From contig CP087965.1 of the NCBI GenBank assembly GCA_024703855.1, positions 3,340,001-3,404,000 on the forward strand: a stretch of 64,000 nt of DNA, in the 5' to 3' direction. A model generated the notes under the pieces. The model saw nothing but the letters and a program-made list of their open reading frames with translations, ran no database searches and was not told the origin of the DNA. Of this stretch, positions 36,743 through 48,388 are shown one piece after another (positions within the stretch are counted from its first letter, which is position 1; each line of letters opens with the position of its first letter). Both the position numbers and the translations under genes were made by a program. This stretch comes from Polaromonas sp. P2-4. GTDB taxonomy: Bacteria > Pseudomonadota > Gammaproteobacteria > Burkholderiales > Burkholderiaceae_C.

Positions 36743-37971
36743 ATGACCCCAATCGGCACCCCCTTATCTCCCAACGCAACCAAAGTCATGCTGCTCGGCT
36801 CGGGCGAGCTGGGCAAGGAGGTGCTGATTGCGCTGCAGCGCCTGGGCGTGGAAACCATTGCGGTCGACCGCTACGACAACGCCCCCGGCCAGCAGGTGGC
36901 GCACCACGCGCGCACCATCACCATGAGCGATCCGGCGCAGCTGAAGGCGCTGATTGAAAAGGAAAGGCCGCATCTGGTGGTGCCTGAAATCGAGGCGATT
37001 GCCACGCCCATGCTGGAAGAACTGGAAGCGGCCGGTACCGTGCGCGTGATTCCGACCGCCCGCCGCGCGCCTGACCATGGACCGGGAAGGCATTCGCCGC
37101 CTGGCCGCCGAGACCCTGGGCCTGCCGACCAGCCCCTATGTGTTTTGCGATTCGCTGGAGGAACTGCAGACGGCCATCGACTCGAAGATCGGTTACCCCT
37201 GCATCGTCAAGCCGGTGATGAGTTCATCGGGCAAGGGCCAGAGCAAAATCGCCGGCCCCGCCGATGTTAAAACCGCCTGGGACTACGCCATGGCCGGCGG
37301 CCGCGTGGGCCCTGGCCGCATCATCGTCGAAGGTTTTATTGATTTTGACTACGAGATCACGCAACTCACCGTGCGTGCGCTGGGCGCTGACGGCCACATC
37401 GAAACGCATTTTTGCGAGCCGATTGGCCACATTCAGGTCAGCGGCGACTATATCGAAAGCTGGCAGCCGCACCCCATGCGCGAGGCCGCCCTGCAAAAGA
37501 GCCACGACATCGCCAAAGCCGTGACAGACAACCTGGGCGTTGGTCTGGACGGTAAGCCCTCCGGGCTGGGGCTGTTTGGCGTGGAGCTGTTTGTCAAGGG
37601 TGACGACGTGTGGTTCAGCGAAGTCAGCCCGCGCCCCCACGACACCGGCATGGTGACCCTGTGCACCCAGTGGCAAAACGAGTTTGAACTGCATGCGCGC
37701 TATCCTTGGCCTGCCGGTCAACACCGCGCTCAAGAGCCCGGGTGCCAGCGCCGTGATTTATGGCGGTGTCGATGCCGAGGGCATCGTGTTTGATGGCGTG
37801 GCCGATGCGCTGCGGGTATCCAACACCGACATCCGCCTGTTCGGCAAGCCCGAGAGTTTTGTCAAGCGCCGCATGGGCGTGGCGCTGGCCTTTGATGCCG
37901 ATGTGGAGGTGGCGCGTGCCAACGCCAAGCTGGCCGCGTCCCGGGTCAAGCCCCGGGTGGCGAAGGGCTGA
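36743..37971 (+). CDS. purT: Formate-dependent phosphoribosylglycinamide formyltransferase PurT (two frameshifts)
   Basis: About 409 aa ATP-grasp enzyme of purine synthesis that makes formyl-GAR from formate and [25 protein letters not shown] (N-terminal nucleotide fold), [24 protein letters not shown] (ATP-binding), [32 protein letters not shown]. Frames shift near 37070 and 37697; joining restores the whole family sequence. The ATG at 36743 gives the expected N-terminus. Confidence 0.93.
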
Positions 37972-37993
37972 TGCATGTTGACAGGGCTGCGGT

Positions 37994-39082
37994 ATGAACT
38001 TTTCTGAGCTCGTCGCTTGGGCGGACGACTCGTCGCTGCGCATTGTGCTGGCAGCCGGCGTCGGCGTTGTGCTGGCGCTGGTGGTGGCCCGCATCGGTGC
38101 CACCATCGTGCTGCGCCTGACGCGTTCCATGCCGGTGCTGGCCAAGGTTGCGGAGCAATGCCGGTCCCCTGCACAGTTCCTGCTGCCATTGATTGCCTTG
38201 CAGGCCGTGTGGCACAGCGCGCCCGATGCTTTCCCGCTGATCGGCGGAATACGCCATGCCAATGGCCTGTTGCTGCTGGCCACCCTGACCTGGGCGGGCA
38301 TGCGCGCGGCACGCGGGGCGGGGCTGGGTGTGATTGGCTTGCACCCGGTCGATGTGGCTGACAACCTCAACGCCCGCCGCATCCACACGCAAACCCGCAT
38401 GCTGGCGCGCACTGTCATGTTCGTCGTGCTGCTGGCCGGGCTGGCCCTGATGTTGATGACCTTTCCCGGTGCCCGCCAGTTTGGGGCCAGCCTGCTGGCC
38501 TCGGCCGGTGTGGCGGGGCTGGTGGTCGGTATTGCCGCACGCCCGGTGTTCAGCAACCTGATTGCCGGTTTGCAGATCGCGCTGGCGCAACCCCTGCGCA
38601 TTGATGATGTGCTCATCGTCCAGGGCGAGTGGGGGCGCGTGGAAGAAATCACCGGCACCTATGTGGTGCTGAAGATATGGGATGAGCGGCGCATGGTCAT
38701 TCCGCTGCAGTGGTTCATTGAAAACCCGTTTCAGAACTGGACCCGCAACAATGCGCAAATCATTGGCACGGTGTTTGTGTGGGTGGACTACCGCATGCCG
38801 CTGGAGCCGCTGCGCCAGGCGGCACAGCGCGCCTGCGAAGCGGCGCCCGAATGGGACGAGCGGCTGTGCCTGCTACAGGTGGTGGAGGCCGGCGAACGCA
38901 GCATGCAACTGCGGGTGCTGGTGACTTCCGGCAATTCCAGCCTGAACTGGGACCTGCGCTGCAAGGTGCGCGAGGCGCTGGTCGATTTCATGCAGCGCGA
39001 GTACCCGCAATACCTGCCGCTGATGCGGGCTGAACTGCTGGACCCCGCAACCACCGCCAGCAAGCCTCAGTCAACTGCTTGA
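37994..39082 (+). CDS. MscS-family mechanosensitive ion channel
   Basis: 362 aa with four to five predicted membrane spans, then the MscS pore helix and beta domain: ASLLASAGVAGLVVGIAARPVFSNLIAGLQIALAQPLRIDDVLIVQGEWGRVEEITGTYVVLKIWDERRMVIPLQWFIENPFQNWTRN. The C-terminal alpha/beta domain ends around residue 345. Inner membrane. 22 bp after purT, so possibly co-transcribed. Intact. Confidence 0.92.
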   Translation: MNFSELVAWADDSSLRIVLAAGVGVVLALVVARIGATIVLRLTRSMPVLAKVAEQCRSPAQFLLPLIALQAVWHSAPDAFPLIGGIRHANGLLLLATLTWAGMRAARGAGLGVIGLHPVDVADNLNARRIHTQTRMLARTVMFVVLLAGLALMLMTFPGARQFGASLLASAGVAGLVVGIAARPVFSNLIAGLQIALAQPLRIDDVLIVQGEWGRVEEITGTYVVLKIWDERRMVIPLQWFIENPFQNWTRNNAQIIGTVFVWVDYRMPLEPLRQAAQRACEAAPEWDERLCLLQVVEAGERSMQLRVLVTSGNSSLNWDLRCKVREALVDFMQREYPQYLPLMRAELLDPATTASKPQSTA

Positions 39083-39138
39083 GAGCTTCTGAATCTATTA
39101 GAAAACGGCCTGTAGCGCCCGTTCAGTAAGCACAGAAA

Positions 39139-39155
39139 GCTATAAAAACTATAGC
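39139..39155. repeat. 17-bp palindromic repeat (family C)
   Basis: GCTATAAAAACTATAGC, downstream of mscS and upstream of the amn end; the flank TAAGCACAGAAA is a diverged form of the family flank. Confidence 0.8.
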
Positions 39156-39184
39156 GGCTGCGATTTTTGCCGGATTAACCAGCC

Positions 39185-40681
39185 TTACTGGAATGCCACT
39201 TCCGAAAAGCTCCTGAGCTTGCGGCTGTGCAACTGGCTAAGGCCTTCGGCGCGTAGCAGTTCAACGGCGCGTATGCCGATGCGCAAATGCTGATCCACCC
39301 GTTCGCGGTAGAAGTGGTTGGCCATGCCGGGCAGCTTGATCTCACCGTGCAGCGGTTTGTCGCTCACGCACAGCAAGGTGCCGTAGGGCACGCGAAAGCG
39401 AAAACCGTTGGCGGCAATCGTGGCGCTTTCCATGTCGAGCGCAATCGCCCGGCTCTGGCTGAAGCGGCGCTGCGGCTGGTTGGCGGGCAGCAGCTCCCAG
39501 TTGCGGTTGTCGGTTGAGGCCACGGTGCCGGTGCGCATGATGCGTTTGAGGTCGGAGCCTTCGGCATGCGTCACGTCTTCCACGGCCTGCTCCAGCGCTT
39601 TCTGGATTTCAGCCAGCGCCGGAATCGGCACCCACAGCGGCAGTTCTTCATCCAGCACATGGTCTTCGCGCACATAGCCGTGGGCCAGCACATAGTCGCC
39701 GAGCCGCTGGCTGTTGCGCAGGCCGGCGCAGTGGCCCAGCATGATCCATGCATGCGGTCGCAGCACGGCGATGTGGTCGGTGATGTTTTTGGCATTGGCC
39801 GGGCCCACGCCGATGTTGACCATGGTGATGCCGCTGTGGTCTGCGCGCAGCAGGTGGTAGCCCGGCATTTGCGGCAGGCGCGGCGGTGGCACGCCCAGCT
39901 CATCCCCTGCGGCAGCGGGAAAACCTGCCCGCCGGGTCACCACATTGCCGGGTTCCACAAACGCGATGTACTCGCTGTTGGGGTCAGCCATGGTTTCATG
40001 GCCGAGGCGCACAAATTCGTCGATGTAGAACTGGTAGTTGGTGAACAGCACAAAGTTCTGGAACCAGTCGGGCGAGGTGCCGGTGTAGTGGCGCAGGCGC
40101 TGCAGCGAGTAGTCGACGCGCTGCGGTAAACAGCGACAGCGGTTGCGGCTCGCCGGGGCGCGGCTCGTGCGTACCGTTGGCAATACCGTCGTCCATCGCG
40201 GCCAGGTCGGGCAGGTCAAACACATCGCGCATCAACATGCGCCGGTCCACGCTCATGGTGCCTTCAATATGGTCGTTTTCGGCGAATGAAAAGTGAATAG
40301 GAATCGGCTGGGTACTGGTGCCCACCTCCAGCTCGACCTCATGGTTTTGCAGCAGCAGCCGGAATTGCTCCAGGTAATAGTTGCCGTACAGGTCGGGCCG
40401 GGTCAAGGTGGTTTCAAAACGGCCCGGCCCGGCCACAAAGCCATAGCTGAGCTGCGGACTATCCGGCGTTTTCAGAATGCGCGCGCCACTGTGTCGGTGT
40501 GTATGCGCACGAAGGGGTAGCAGGCACGCACATGCCCGGACAGTGTTTCACCCGCCACATAACGCTGCATGGCATCACGCAAATGGGCAATTTGCTGGTC
40601 GTAAATCGCACGCACCTGCGCCAGTGCGGCAGCCGGGTCTTTGTAGCGGGTGGGGGCGATGAATGTGGGTAAATAAGGCAT
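39185..40681 (-). CDS. amn: AMP nucleosidase (two frameshifts)
   Basis: About 498 aa. Hydrolyses AMP to adenine and ribose 5-phosphate. MPYLPTFIAPTRYKDPAAAL, a break near 40478, FETTLTRPDLYGNYYLEQFRLLLQNH, a break near 40130, then VDYSLQRLRHYTGTSPDWFQNFVLFTNYQFYIDEFV. The C-terminal nucleoside-phosphorylase-like domain contains ADHSGITMVNIGVGPANAKNITDHIAVLRPHAWIMLGHCAGLR and ALDMESATIAANGFRFRVPYGTLLCVSDKPLHGE. All family landmarks are present once the frames are joined. Confidence 0.93.
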
Positions 40682-40761
40682 AGGTCTATTGTGCTACTCC
40701 GCGACGGGCATGCCGAGATGCTCGTGGCCTATTTGGTGTTGAAGTCAAGCGCTGAGCGAAC

Positions 40762-42141
40762 TCAATCCTTGATCGGCGCGCGCATCGTCACAAATTCTTC
40801 GGCGGCCGTGGGATGAATGCCAATCGTGCTGTCAAAAATCGCTTTGGTGGCCCCGGCCTTCATGGCCACGGCAAAGCCCTGTACGATTTCACCGGCGTCC
40901 GGCCCCACCATGTGCAGGCCCACCACGCGGTCGGTAGCGTCTTCGACCAGCAGCTTCATGAGCGTGCGCTCGGTGCTGCCGCTGAGCGTGTGCTTGAGCG
41001 CCTTGAAGTCGGCGCGGTAGACGCTGACCTTGCCGAATTTTTCGCGGGCATCCGCTTCCGAATAGCCGACTGTGCCAATGTTGGGGTGGGTAAACACCGC
41101 CGAGGGGATGAACTCGTAACTCATGTTGCGCGGCGTCTTGCCAGCGGCAGGCCCAAACAGCTGGTCCACCACCACCATGGCTTCGCCCAGCGCCACCGGC
41201 GTGAGCTGCAGGCGCGCCGTGACGTCTCCGAGCGCATAGATGGACGGCACGGAGGTCTGGTACTGCTCGTTCACCTGAATCGCCCCCGCGGCATTCATTG
41301 CCACGCCCACGGCTTCCAGGCCGATGCCGTTGGCATTGGGCGCACGACCTGTGGCATACAGCACGGTGTCCACATGAAAAGTTGCTTTGCTGTTCTGATC
41401 GCCTTTCACCTCCACCCGCAAGCCATCGGGTGTTTTGGTGATGGCGGCGATTTCAGTACTCAACTGCAGGTTGACGCCCGTTTTACTCATCTCGCTGGCA
41501 ATAAAGCGGCGCACGTCGTCGTCAAAGCCCCTGAGGAGTTTGTCGCGGCGATGAACCTGGGTGACCAGCGAGCCCAAGCCGTTGAAGATCGACGCAAATT
41601 CGCAGGCGATGTAACCACCGCCCACCACCAGCAGTCGTTTGGGGAAGGGGGTCAGGTCAAACATGTGGTCGGAGGTGACGACATGCTCGCGGCCGGGAAT
41701 CTCCGGCACGGTAGCGGTGCCGCCGGTCGAGACGAGGATGTTTTTGGCCGTGAATTTTTGGTCATCGACTTCGATCGTGTGGGCGTCCAGCAGCCGCGCC
41801 CAACCCTTCACGATGGTCACGTCGGCGGTTTCAAGCAGCTGCACATAGATGCCGTTAAGCCGTGAAATTTCGCGGGCACGGTTGGCTTTTAGCACTTCCC
41901 AGTCGAAGGTGGGGGCCTCGCCGATCCAGCCAAAGCCATGCGATTCTTCAAAACTGTCGGCATAGTGGGCCGCGTAGCTGTAAAGTTTTTTTCGGGATGC
42001 AACCGACGTTGACGCAGGTGCCGCCCATGGCGCTTACCTCGGCCAGTGCCACGCGTGCACCGCGCTGCGCCGACATGCGGGGCAGCGCACGCCACCGCTG
42101 CCGCCGCCGATCACAAAGAGGTCAAAGTCAAAAGTCTGCAT
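40762..42141 (-). CDS. gor: Glutathione-disulfide reductase (two frameshifts near the N-terminus)
   Basis: About 459 aa FAD/NADPH enzyme. [19 protein letters not shown] at the ATG (42141), a break near 42085, [24 protein letters not shown] (redox Cys pair), a break near 41990, then continuous to the end. NADPH site [24 protein letters not shown] site [22 protein letters not shown]; the catalytic His-Glu is in [14 protein letters not shown]. The HPTAAEE motif and the CVNVGC motif separate it from lipoamide dehydrogenases. Confidence 0.92.
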
Positions 42142-42152
42142 GTATTTTTCTT

Positions 42153-43044
42153 TCAGGACTGAAACTCTTTGAGTTCCGTTTTGATCCACTCAATGAACAC
42201 CCGGGTGCGCTTGGGCAGCAGGCGTGCGTGCGGGTAGACCACGTTAATCGGGCGAGTCGGCGGCTCAAAGTCAGCCAGCACAATGCGCAGCTGTTTGTTT
42301 TGCAGGAACGGTGCCACCTGGTAAGAGAGAAACATGCCAAACCCCACACCCGCCGCGCAAGCCTGCAATGGCCGGTGCGTTCTGGTTGAACTCCAGATTA
42401 CCACTGACGGCCAGGCGCAGTTGCCGCCCCTGGTCATTGAACGGCCCCCAGGTAGGGGCATGGCCGGTCACGCGCACGCAGTTGGCTTTGAGCAACTCTT
42501 TGGGGTGCTTGGGAACACCGTGGCGGCGCAGGAAAGCCGGGCTGGCCACCACCAGGTGCCGGATGTGGCCCACCGGCTGTGCGACCAGGCTGGAGTCTTC
42601 GAGCTTGCCAATGCGTATGCCCACGTCTATGCCCTCTTCGAGCAGGTCGACCACCCGGTCCAGCAGCACCACGCTGCAGCGCATCTTCTCGTGCTGCTGC
42701 ACAAAGCGCGTGACGGCGGGCGCCACATGCATTTGGCCGAACAGCATGGGCGCGGTGATGGTCAGGTGGCCCGCCGGCTCGCCGGCTTCCGCCGTCAGCG
42801 CCGCTTCCGCGTCATCAAGCGCCGCCAGCACCTGCCGGCAGCTCTCCAGATGCCGCCGGCCTTCTTCGGTCAGCGAAATGCGGCGCGTGGTGCGGTTGAA
42901 CAGGCGCACACCCAGGTGCGCTTCAAGGGCGGCCAGCGTGCGCACCATGGCCGGCAGTGAAGACTCCATGGCGCGCGCCGCAGCGGTCAGGCTGCCCTCG
43001 TCGGCGATGTGAATAAAGACCTGCATGGCTTTGAGTTTGTCCAT
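42153..43044 (-). CDS. LysR-family transcriptional regulator (one frameshift)
   Basis: About 297 aa. MDKLKAMQVFIHIADEGSLTAAARAMESSLPAMVRTLAALEAHLGVRLFNRTTRRISLT is the LysR winged helix. The frame shifts near 42365 (LEFNQNAPAIAGL / QACAAGVGFGMFLSYQVAPFL). Divergent from a GST gene with palindromic operators between them, so the GST is the likely target. It follows the gor gene end by 12 bp on the opposite reading order. Confidence 0.88.
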
Positions 43045-43065
43045 GGACGGATGGTAATTTAATTC

Positions 43066-43091
43066 ATCCAGTTAATGGATTAGTTAAATCC
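43066..43091. promoter_or_regulatory. Overlapping LysR-type operators
   Basis: Two interlocking perfect inverted repeats: ATCCA-GTTAA-TGGAT (43066-43080) and GGATT-AGTTA-AATCC (43077-43091). Both have 5-bp arms and 5-bp spacers, in the gap between divergent lysR and GST genes. The geometry suits a LysR tetramer. Confidence 0.7.
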
Positions 43092-43165
43092 ATGTAAGCC
43101 TATTTATTCAGATAAACGGATCAAACAGAATCCAGGCTGTCAGATCAACTCCAGGAAAATATCCC

Positions 43166-43832
43166 ATGAACCCAGGCACCGCTTCAATTCCTAAAACGTT
43201 TCCCCGCGCAGCCCATCAAGCTCTATCGCATGGCGCTCTCTGGCCATGCCCATCGGGTGGAGCTGTTTCTGTCTTTGTTGGGCCTGCCATTTGAATTGGT
43301 CGATGTTGACCTGGCAGCCGGTGCGCACAAACACCCCGCCTTTTTAGCCATGAACCCCTTTGGCCAGGTGCCGGTGATCCAGGACGGTGACGTCACCCTC
43401 GCCGATTCCAATGCCATCCTGGTGTACCTCGCCGGGCGTTATGCGTCCAACGCCGACCAATGGTTGCCGCGCGAACCGCTGCAAGCGGCCGCCGTGCAGC
43501 GCTGGTTGTCGGTGGCCGCCGGCCTGCTGGCGTTCGGGCCCGCTGCGGCGCGCATCATCCAGCTGTTCAAAAGGCCCGACAGCCCGAACGACGCGATTGC
43601 CCGTGCCCACGCGCTGTTCACGGTGATGGAGCAGCAGCTCGGGCAGTCGGCGTTTCTCGCGGGCAGCGCGCCCACGCTGGCCGACATTGCCAACTACAGC
43701 TACATTGCCCGCGCCCCCGAAGGCAATGTCTCGCTGGAGGCCTACCCCAATTTGCGCGCCTGGTTGGCCCGCATCGAGGCCCTGCCGCGTTTTGTACCGA
43801 TGGTCAGGACACCCATCGGGCTGGCTGCATGA
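43166..43832 (+). CDS. Glutathione S-transferase (frameshift near start)
   Basis: About 222 aa. ATG at 43166, one indel near 43205, then [78 protein letters not shown]. This is a canonical GST N-terminal domain with cis-Pro (VPVI) and the Asp-Ser glutathione site. The C-terminal helical domain includes [42 protein letters not shown]. Probably regulated by the divergent LysR protein. Confidence 0.9.
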
Positions 43833-43944
43833 GCCGCCGGGCCGCTCCCAAGGCGACAACGAAGTTGCGGCGAAGACTCACAACTGCGCGAAGCGCTTGT
43901 GATGTCGTAGCCAATACCGCAGCGTATGGCGCGGAGGTTACCCA

Positions 43945-44898
43945 ATGAACAGCGCCACGTTTCACGAAGGCGAGCGCGCGGTGCAGGAGCGCGTCGGTGT
44001 ACGGGACCGGCTGGCGCAGCTCGGCCTGCGCGTGATCCGGGACTTCATGCCCGACCAGCACCGCGAATTTTTCGGGCAACTGCCTTTCGTGATTGCCGGA
44101 ACCGTGGACAGCAATGGCCAGCCCTGGGCCTCAGTGCTGGCAGCGCCGCCGGGTTTCATTCGGTCGCCCGATCCGCAACAACTGCTGTTGCAGGCGCGGC
44201 CGCTGCCGGCCGATCCGCTGCAGGACACGCTGGCCAACGGGGCAGCCATCGGCCTGCTGGGCATAGAGCCGCACACGCGGCGGCGCAACCGCCTGAATGG
44301 TGTGGTGCAGGGCTTGAGCGATGCAGGTTTTTCTGTGCAGGTGAGCCAGAGCTTTGGCAATTGCCCCAAGTACATCCAGGCGCGTGAGCCGGTGTATGTC
44401 GATGGCCCGCACTCCAGCAAGCCCGCCGTGCACAAGGGTGCGCAACTTGATGAGGCGGCGCGCCGCATGATTGAAGCGGCCGATACCCTGTTCATTGCCA
44501 CCGCCTATGCGGACGATCGTGTTGACGCGGGTCCGGCCGGCGGCGTGGATGTGTCGCACCGCGGCGGCAAGCCTGGTTTTGTGCGGGTGGACGTCGACGG
44601 CACCCTGACCATGCCCGATTTTCTGGGCAACTTTTTCTTCAACACTCTGGGCAATATTGCGGTCAACCCGCGTGCCGGTTTGCTGTTCATCGACTTTGAC
44701 AGCGGTGACTTGCTGTACCTGGCCGTCACGGCTGAAATCGTCTGGGAAGGCCCCGAGCTGCAAGCTTTTGCCGGGGCCCAGCGCCTGCTGCGCTTTAAGG
44801 TGCAGGCGATGAAGCGAGTGGAAGCGTCATTGCCCCTGCGCTGGGGTCCGGCGGAGCTGTCACCCGTGCTGGAGCCTACCGGCCACTGGGGGCAATAG
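43945..44898 (+). CDS. Pyridoxamine 5'-phosphate oxidase-fold flavoprotein
   Basis: 317 aa. Two PNPOx-like split-barrel halves: FFGQLPFVIAGTVDSNGQPWASVLAAPPGFIRSPDPQQLLLQA and ADTLFIATAYADDR...HRGGKPGFVRVDVDGTLTMPDFLGNFFFNTLGNIAVNPRAGLLFIDFDSGDLLYLAVTAEI. The split-barrel dimers of this family bind FMN and often act in redox detoxification. Located just after the GST, so a joint stress role is possible. Intact. Confidence 0.85.
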   Translation: MNSATFHEGERAVQERVGVRDRLAQLGLRVIRDFMPDQHREFFGQLPFVIAGTVDSNGQPWASVLAAPPGFIRSPDPQQLLLQARPLPADPLQDTLANGAAIGLLGIEPHTRRRNRLNGVVQGLSDAGFSVQVSQSFGNCPKYIQAREPVYVDGPHSSKPAVHKGAQLDEAARRMIEAADTLFIATAYADDRVDAGPAGGVDVSHRGGKPGFVRVDVDGTLTMPDFLGNFFFNTLGNIAVNPRAGLLFIDFDSGDLLYLAVTAEIVWEGPELQAFAGAQRLLRFKVQAMKRVEASLPLRWGPAELSPVLEPTGHWGQ

Positions 44899-44944
44899 CT
44901 TCGAAAAAAGCGTCGATTCAGGGCCGGGCACCGATAATCGGGGT

Positions 44945-46359
<1,415 letters not shown>

Positions 46360-46516
46360 GGCAAGCCGCAGTCTTCCACGCTTGCTTATAAACTGCCTTT
46401 TTGATTGAGTTGAAGGGTGGTTTTGGTCTCTGGCCCAATGAGGGTGGGTGCGAGTAGCTATTGAATTGATAGTGGTTGCCCTTCACGACCAGGCCGGGGG
46501 TAGCCCGGCGGCTGAT
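46360..46516. other. Intergenic stretch between dbpA and the insertion sequence
   Basis: Contains one copy of the 17-bp palindromic repeat (GCTATTGAATTGATAGT, 46457-46472) with a flank TGGTTGCCCTTC. Nothing else is recognised. Confidence 0.6.
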
Positions 46517-46527
46517 ATGTATTGACC

Positions 46528-46776
46528 CGTCAAGTTCTCTTGATTAACGGTTTTTGTCTTCTTGCAATGTGTTGGTAGCAGAACGGACGGCTTGTCGACG
46601 GTTGATCAGTCTGATATGCGCGGGTTGGTTACCGCATGACAACCGATTCGTCGGGGAGCTGCCTTTCTCTAGTATCGAGGGTCAATGTGTCGCCACATGC
46701 CTCATAGCCGCTTCAAGGGTTCTCCCACCGTTGTCCATTCTGCTACCGACACATTGCAAAAACATGATTCTTCTCC
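46528..46776 (-). ncRNA. Candidate bridge/seek RNA region of the IS110-type element
   Basis: Non-coding 3' end of the element, in the position where IS1111-subgroup elements encode their guide RNA. It contains a 26-bp near-perfect inverted repeat (46562-46587 with 46734-46759, 24 of 26 positions; core GCAATGTGT-GGTAGCAGAA) enclosing about 146 nt. Transcription would be leftward, following the transposase. RNA boundaries and guide loops are not determined. Confidence 0.5.
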
Positions 46777-47890
46777 TTACGCTTTGACTGGTGGTCGTGG
46801 CATGGCCTGCCCGATCGCCCAAATGAAACCGGTGAGCTCGCGCAATGGCCGTGCAGACTTGAACCTTCAGTTTGCCTCGGCCTTCGAGCAGCCTGTAGCG
46901 CCCACACATGCGTTTTTGGGCATTCCAGGCGATCTCCTGGACGACCTCTGGGGTGCGCTTGGCACGACGCTGCAAGGTCGCCGTCTTGCGCGCAGGGTGG
47001 CGATACGTCCAGGCCGCCTCCACCAGCACCCGGCGCACATGACCATTGCCGGTCTTGGTGATGCCGCCGCGTGATTTCGTAGGACCACTGGAATGTTCAC
47101 TGGGCACCACGCCCAGATACGCCATCAGTTGCGGCGCTGATGCAAATCGCTTCAAGTCACCGATCTCGGCAACGATTGTGGTGGCCGTGAGCAGATTGAC
47201 GCCACGCAAGGCCATCAGCCCCTGGATCACCGGCCAGAACACACATTGAGATGCTGCGGCTTCGATCTGCTTGTCCATCGCATCGACCCGCTTGCTCAGT
47301 GCCTTGACCGTGTCGACATATTCCTGGAACACGATCTGCTGAACCGGTTGTTCGAATTTCACTTCTTCAAGCCACCGATAGTGCGCCTGCGTCCAGTTGC
47401 TCTTGCCACCATAGCTTGTGCCATGCCTGAGCAAGAACGCCAGCAAGCGCTGCTTGGCTTGGCGCTGCAGATGTTTCATGTCCTCTCGCGCACGGGTCAA
47501 ATCGCGCAATGCTTCCTGTGCACCATCTGGCACCCATACGGCGGTGAGTTCGCCCGCACGGTGCAGTCTTGCCAGCGACAGGCTGTCGCGTCGGTCGGTC
47601 TTGACCCGATCACCGGCCTTCTTCGGAATCAACGAGGGCGCAACGACTTGGCACTCCCACCCTAGCTCAAACAATTGGCGATGAATGCCGTAGCCGCAGG
47701 GGCCGGCTTCATAGCAAAACTTGAGATTCGCGCCATCCTTTCGAAGTTGCTTGACCAACTTCTCAATGGCTTGCGTCGTATTGGCAATTTCACCAATGAA
47801 GCGAACCTCTCCTGCATCGCACGCGGCCACTGATACCGCTATCGTTTCCTTGTGCACATCCATTCCCACGTACTTGATAAACTCTTTCAT
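46777..47890 (-). CDS. IS110-family transposase (frameshift near the C-terminus)
   Basis: 371 aa. RuvC-like DEDD catalytic residues: Asp11 (YVGMDVHKE), Glu61 (FCYEAGPCGYGIHR), Asp99 and Asp102 (VKTDRRDSLSLARLH). The C-terminal Tnp20 domain has the serine motif MAYLGVVPSEHSSGPTKSRGGITKTGNGHVRRVLVEAAW (Ser267/268). A single indel near 46838 changes AIARELTGFIWAIGQAMPRPPVKA-stop into a longer artificial tail, so the natural stop is at 46777. GAGG ribosome site before the ATG at 47890. Confidence 0.92.
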
Positions 47891-47988
47891 GACCTGCCTC
47901 CTCAATTTCGGCTCTGCGCCTTAGGTTGAAAAACCCCTGAGCGTAATCCGCGTCGCTTGAGGTACGGCAGGTCAATACATGATGTCTA

Positions 47989-48134
47989 GTTACTTTATTT
48001 TGCTTCGCCAAAATAAAGTAACCAAACAAAAGGCGAGCCGAAGTCAGGGCCGCTGCGCGGTTCCTTGCGCTGCTCGGCTGGGCCGGAAATTTCAGAAACT
48101 AGTCTGCTGCGCAGCCGTCGGACATCTGAAATTT
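47989..48134. repeat. Hairpin-rich intergenic element (family D)
   Basis: Starts with a perfect 14-bp stem GTTACTTTATTTTG (47989-48002) / CAAAATAAAGTAAC (48009-48022) with loop CTTCGC. It is followed by AAAGGCGAGCC and a second stem AAATTTCAG (48087-48095) / CTGAAATTT (48126-48134) that encloses GCTGCGCAGC. Similar stem-loops followed by AAAGGCG are, from memory, dispersed in related genomes. Directly next to the left IS end. Confidence 0.7.
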
Positions 48135-48252
48135 TGATCCGTCCCATCCTGTGCTGCTCAGCCCTGCCACACGGCGCAATCGGGGTCGGGAGCGGGGATT
48201 TGCGGGTTTATAAGCGTTTATGCCTCTCGCCCAAACGTGGTGGTTGCAAGTT

Positions 48253-48269
48253 GCTATTAAATTGCTAGC
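48253..48269. repeat. 17-bp palindromic repeat (family C), slightly diverged
   Basis: GCTATTAAATTGCTAGC preceded by GTTGCAAGTT, a diverged family flank. Lies between the hairpin element and the family B/IS110 fragment. Confidence 0.75.
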
Positions 48270-48292
48270 AAATAACTAGTGCCATTAAATCC

Positions 48293-48388
48293 TCACCGTT
48301 CGGGCTGAGGTATCGTAGCCTTTGCATTCACGCTGTGTACGACGAATACATTCTTGGCGAGATCGATTCCGATGGTGATAATGGCCAT
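48293..48388 (-). pseudogene. N-terminal fragment of a second IS110-family transposase
   Basis: Reads MAIITIGIDLAKNVFVVHSV then NAKAT and stops after PQPER (31 codons), preceded by a GGGGGAG ribosome site. IGIDLAKNVFVVH is the first catalytic Asp segment of IS110 transposases, of a different subtype from the complete element next door. The remnant is cut at codon 24, exactly where a family B repeat copy (48296-48320) begins. Confidence 0.8.
48296..48320. repeat. Family B short repeat, diverged copy
   Basis: CCGTTCGGGCTGAGGTATCG, compared with CCGTTCGTCCTGAGGTATCG at 9556 and 10491. Fused to the truncated IS110 fragment. Confidence 0.7.

Larger units (their letters stand above)
46517..47980 (-). 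mobile_element. Complete IS110-family (IS1111-type) insertion sequence
   Basis: Delimited by an 11-bp inverted repeat ATGTATTGACC (46517-46527) and its complement (47970-47980). Subterminal inverted repeats are a property of the IS1111 subgroup. The transposase occupies 46777-47890, leaving about 90 bp on its 5' side and a long non-coding 3' end of about 260 bp. Exact ends and target site cannot be fixed without an empty-site comparison, since this family makes no reliable target duplication. Confidence 0.8.
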
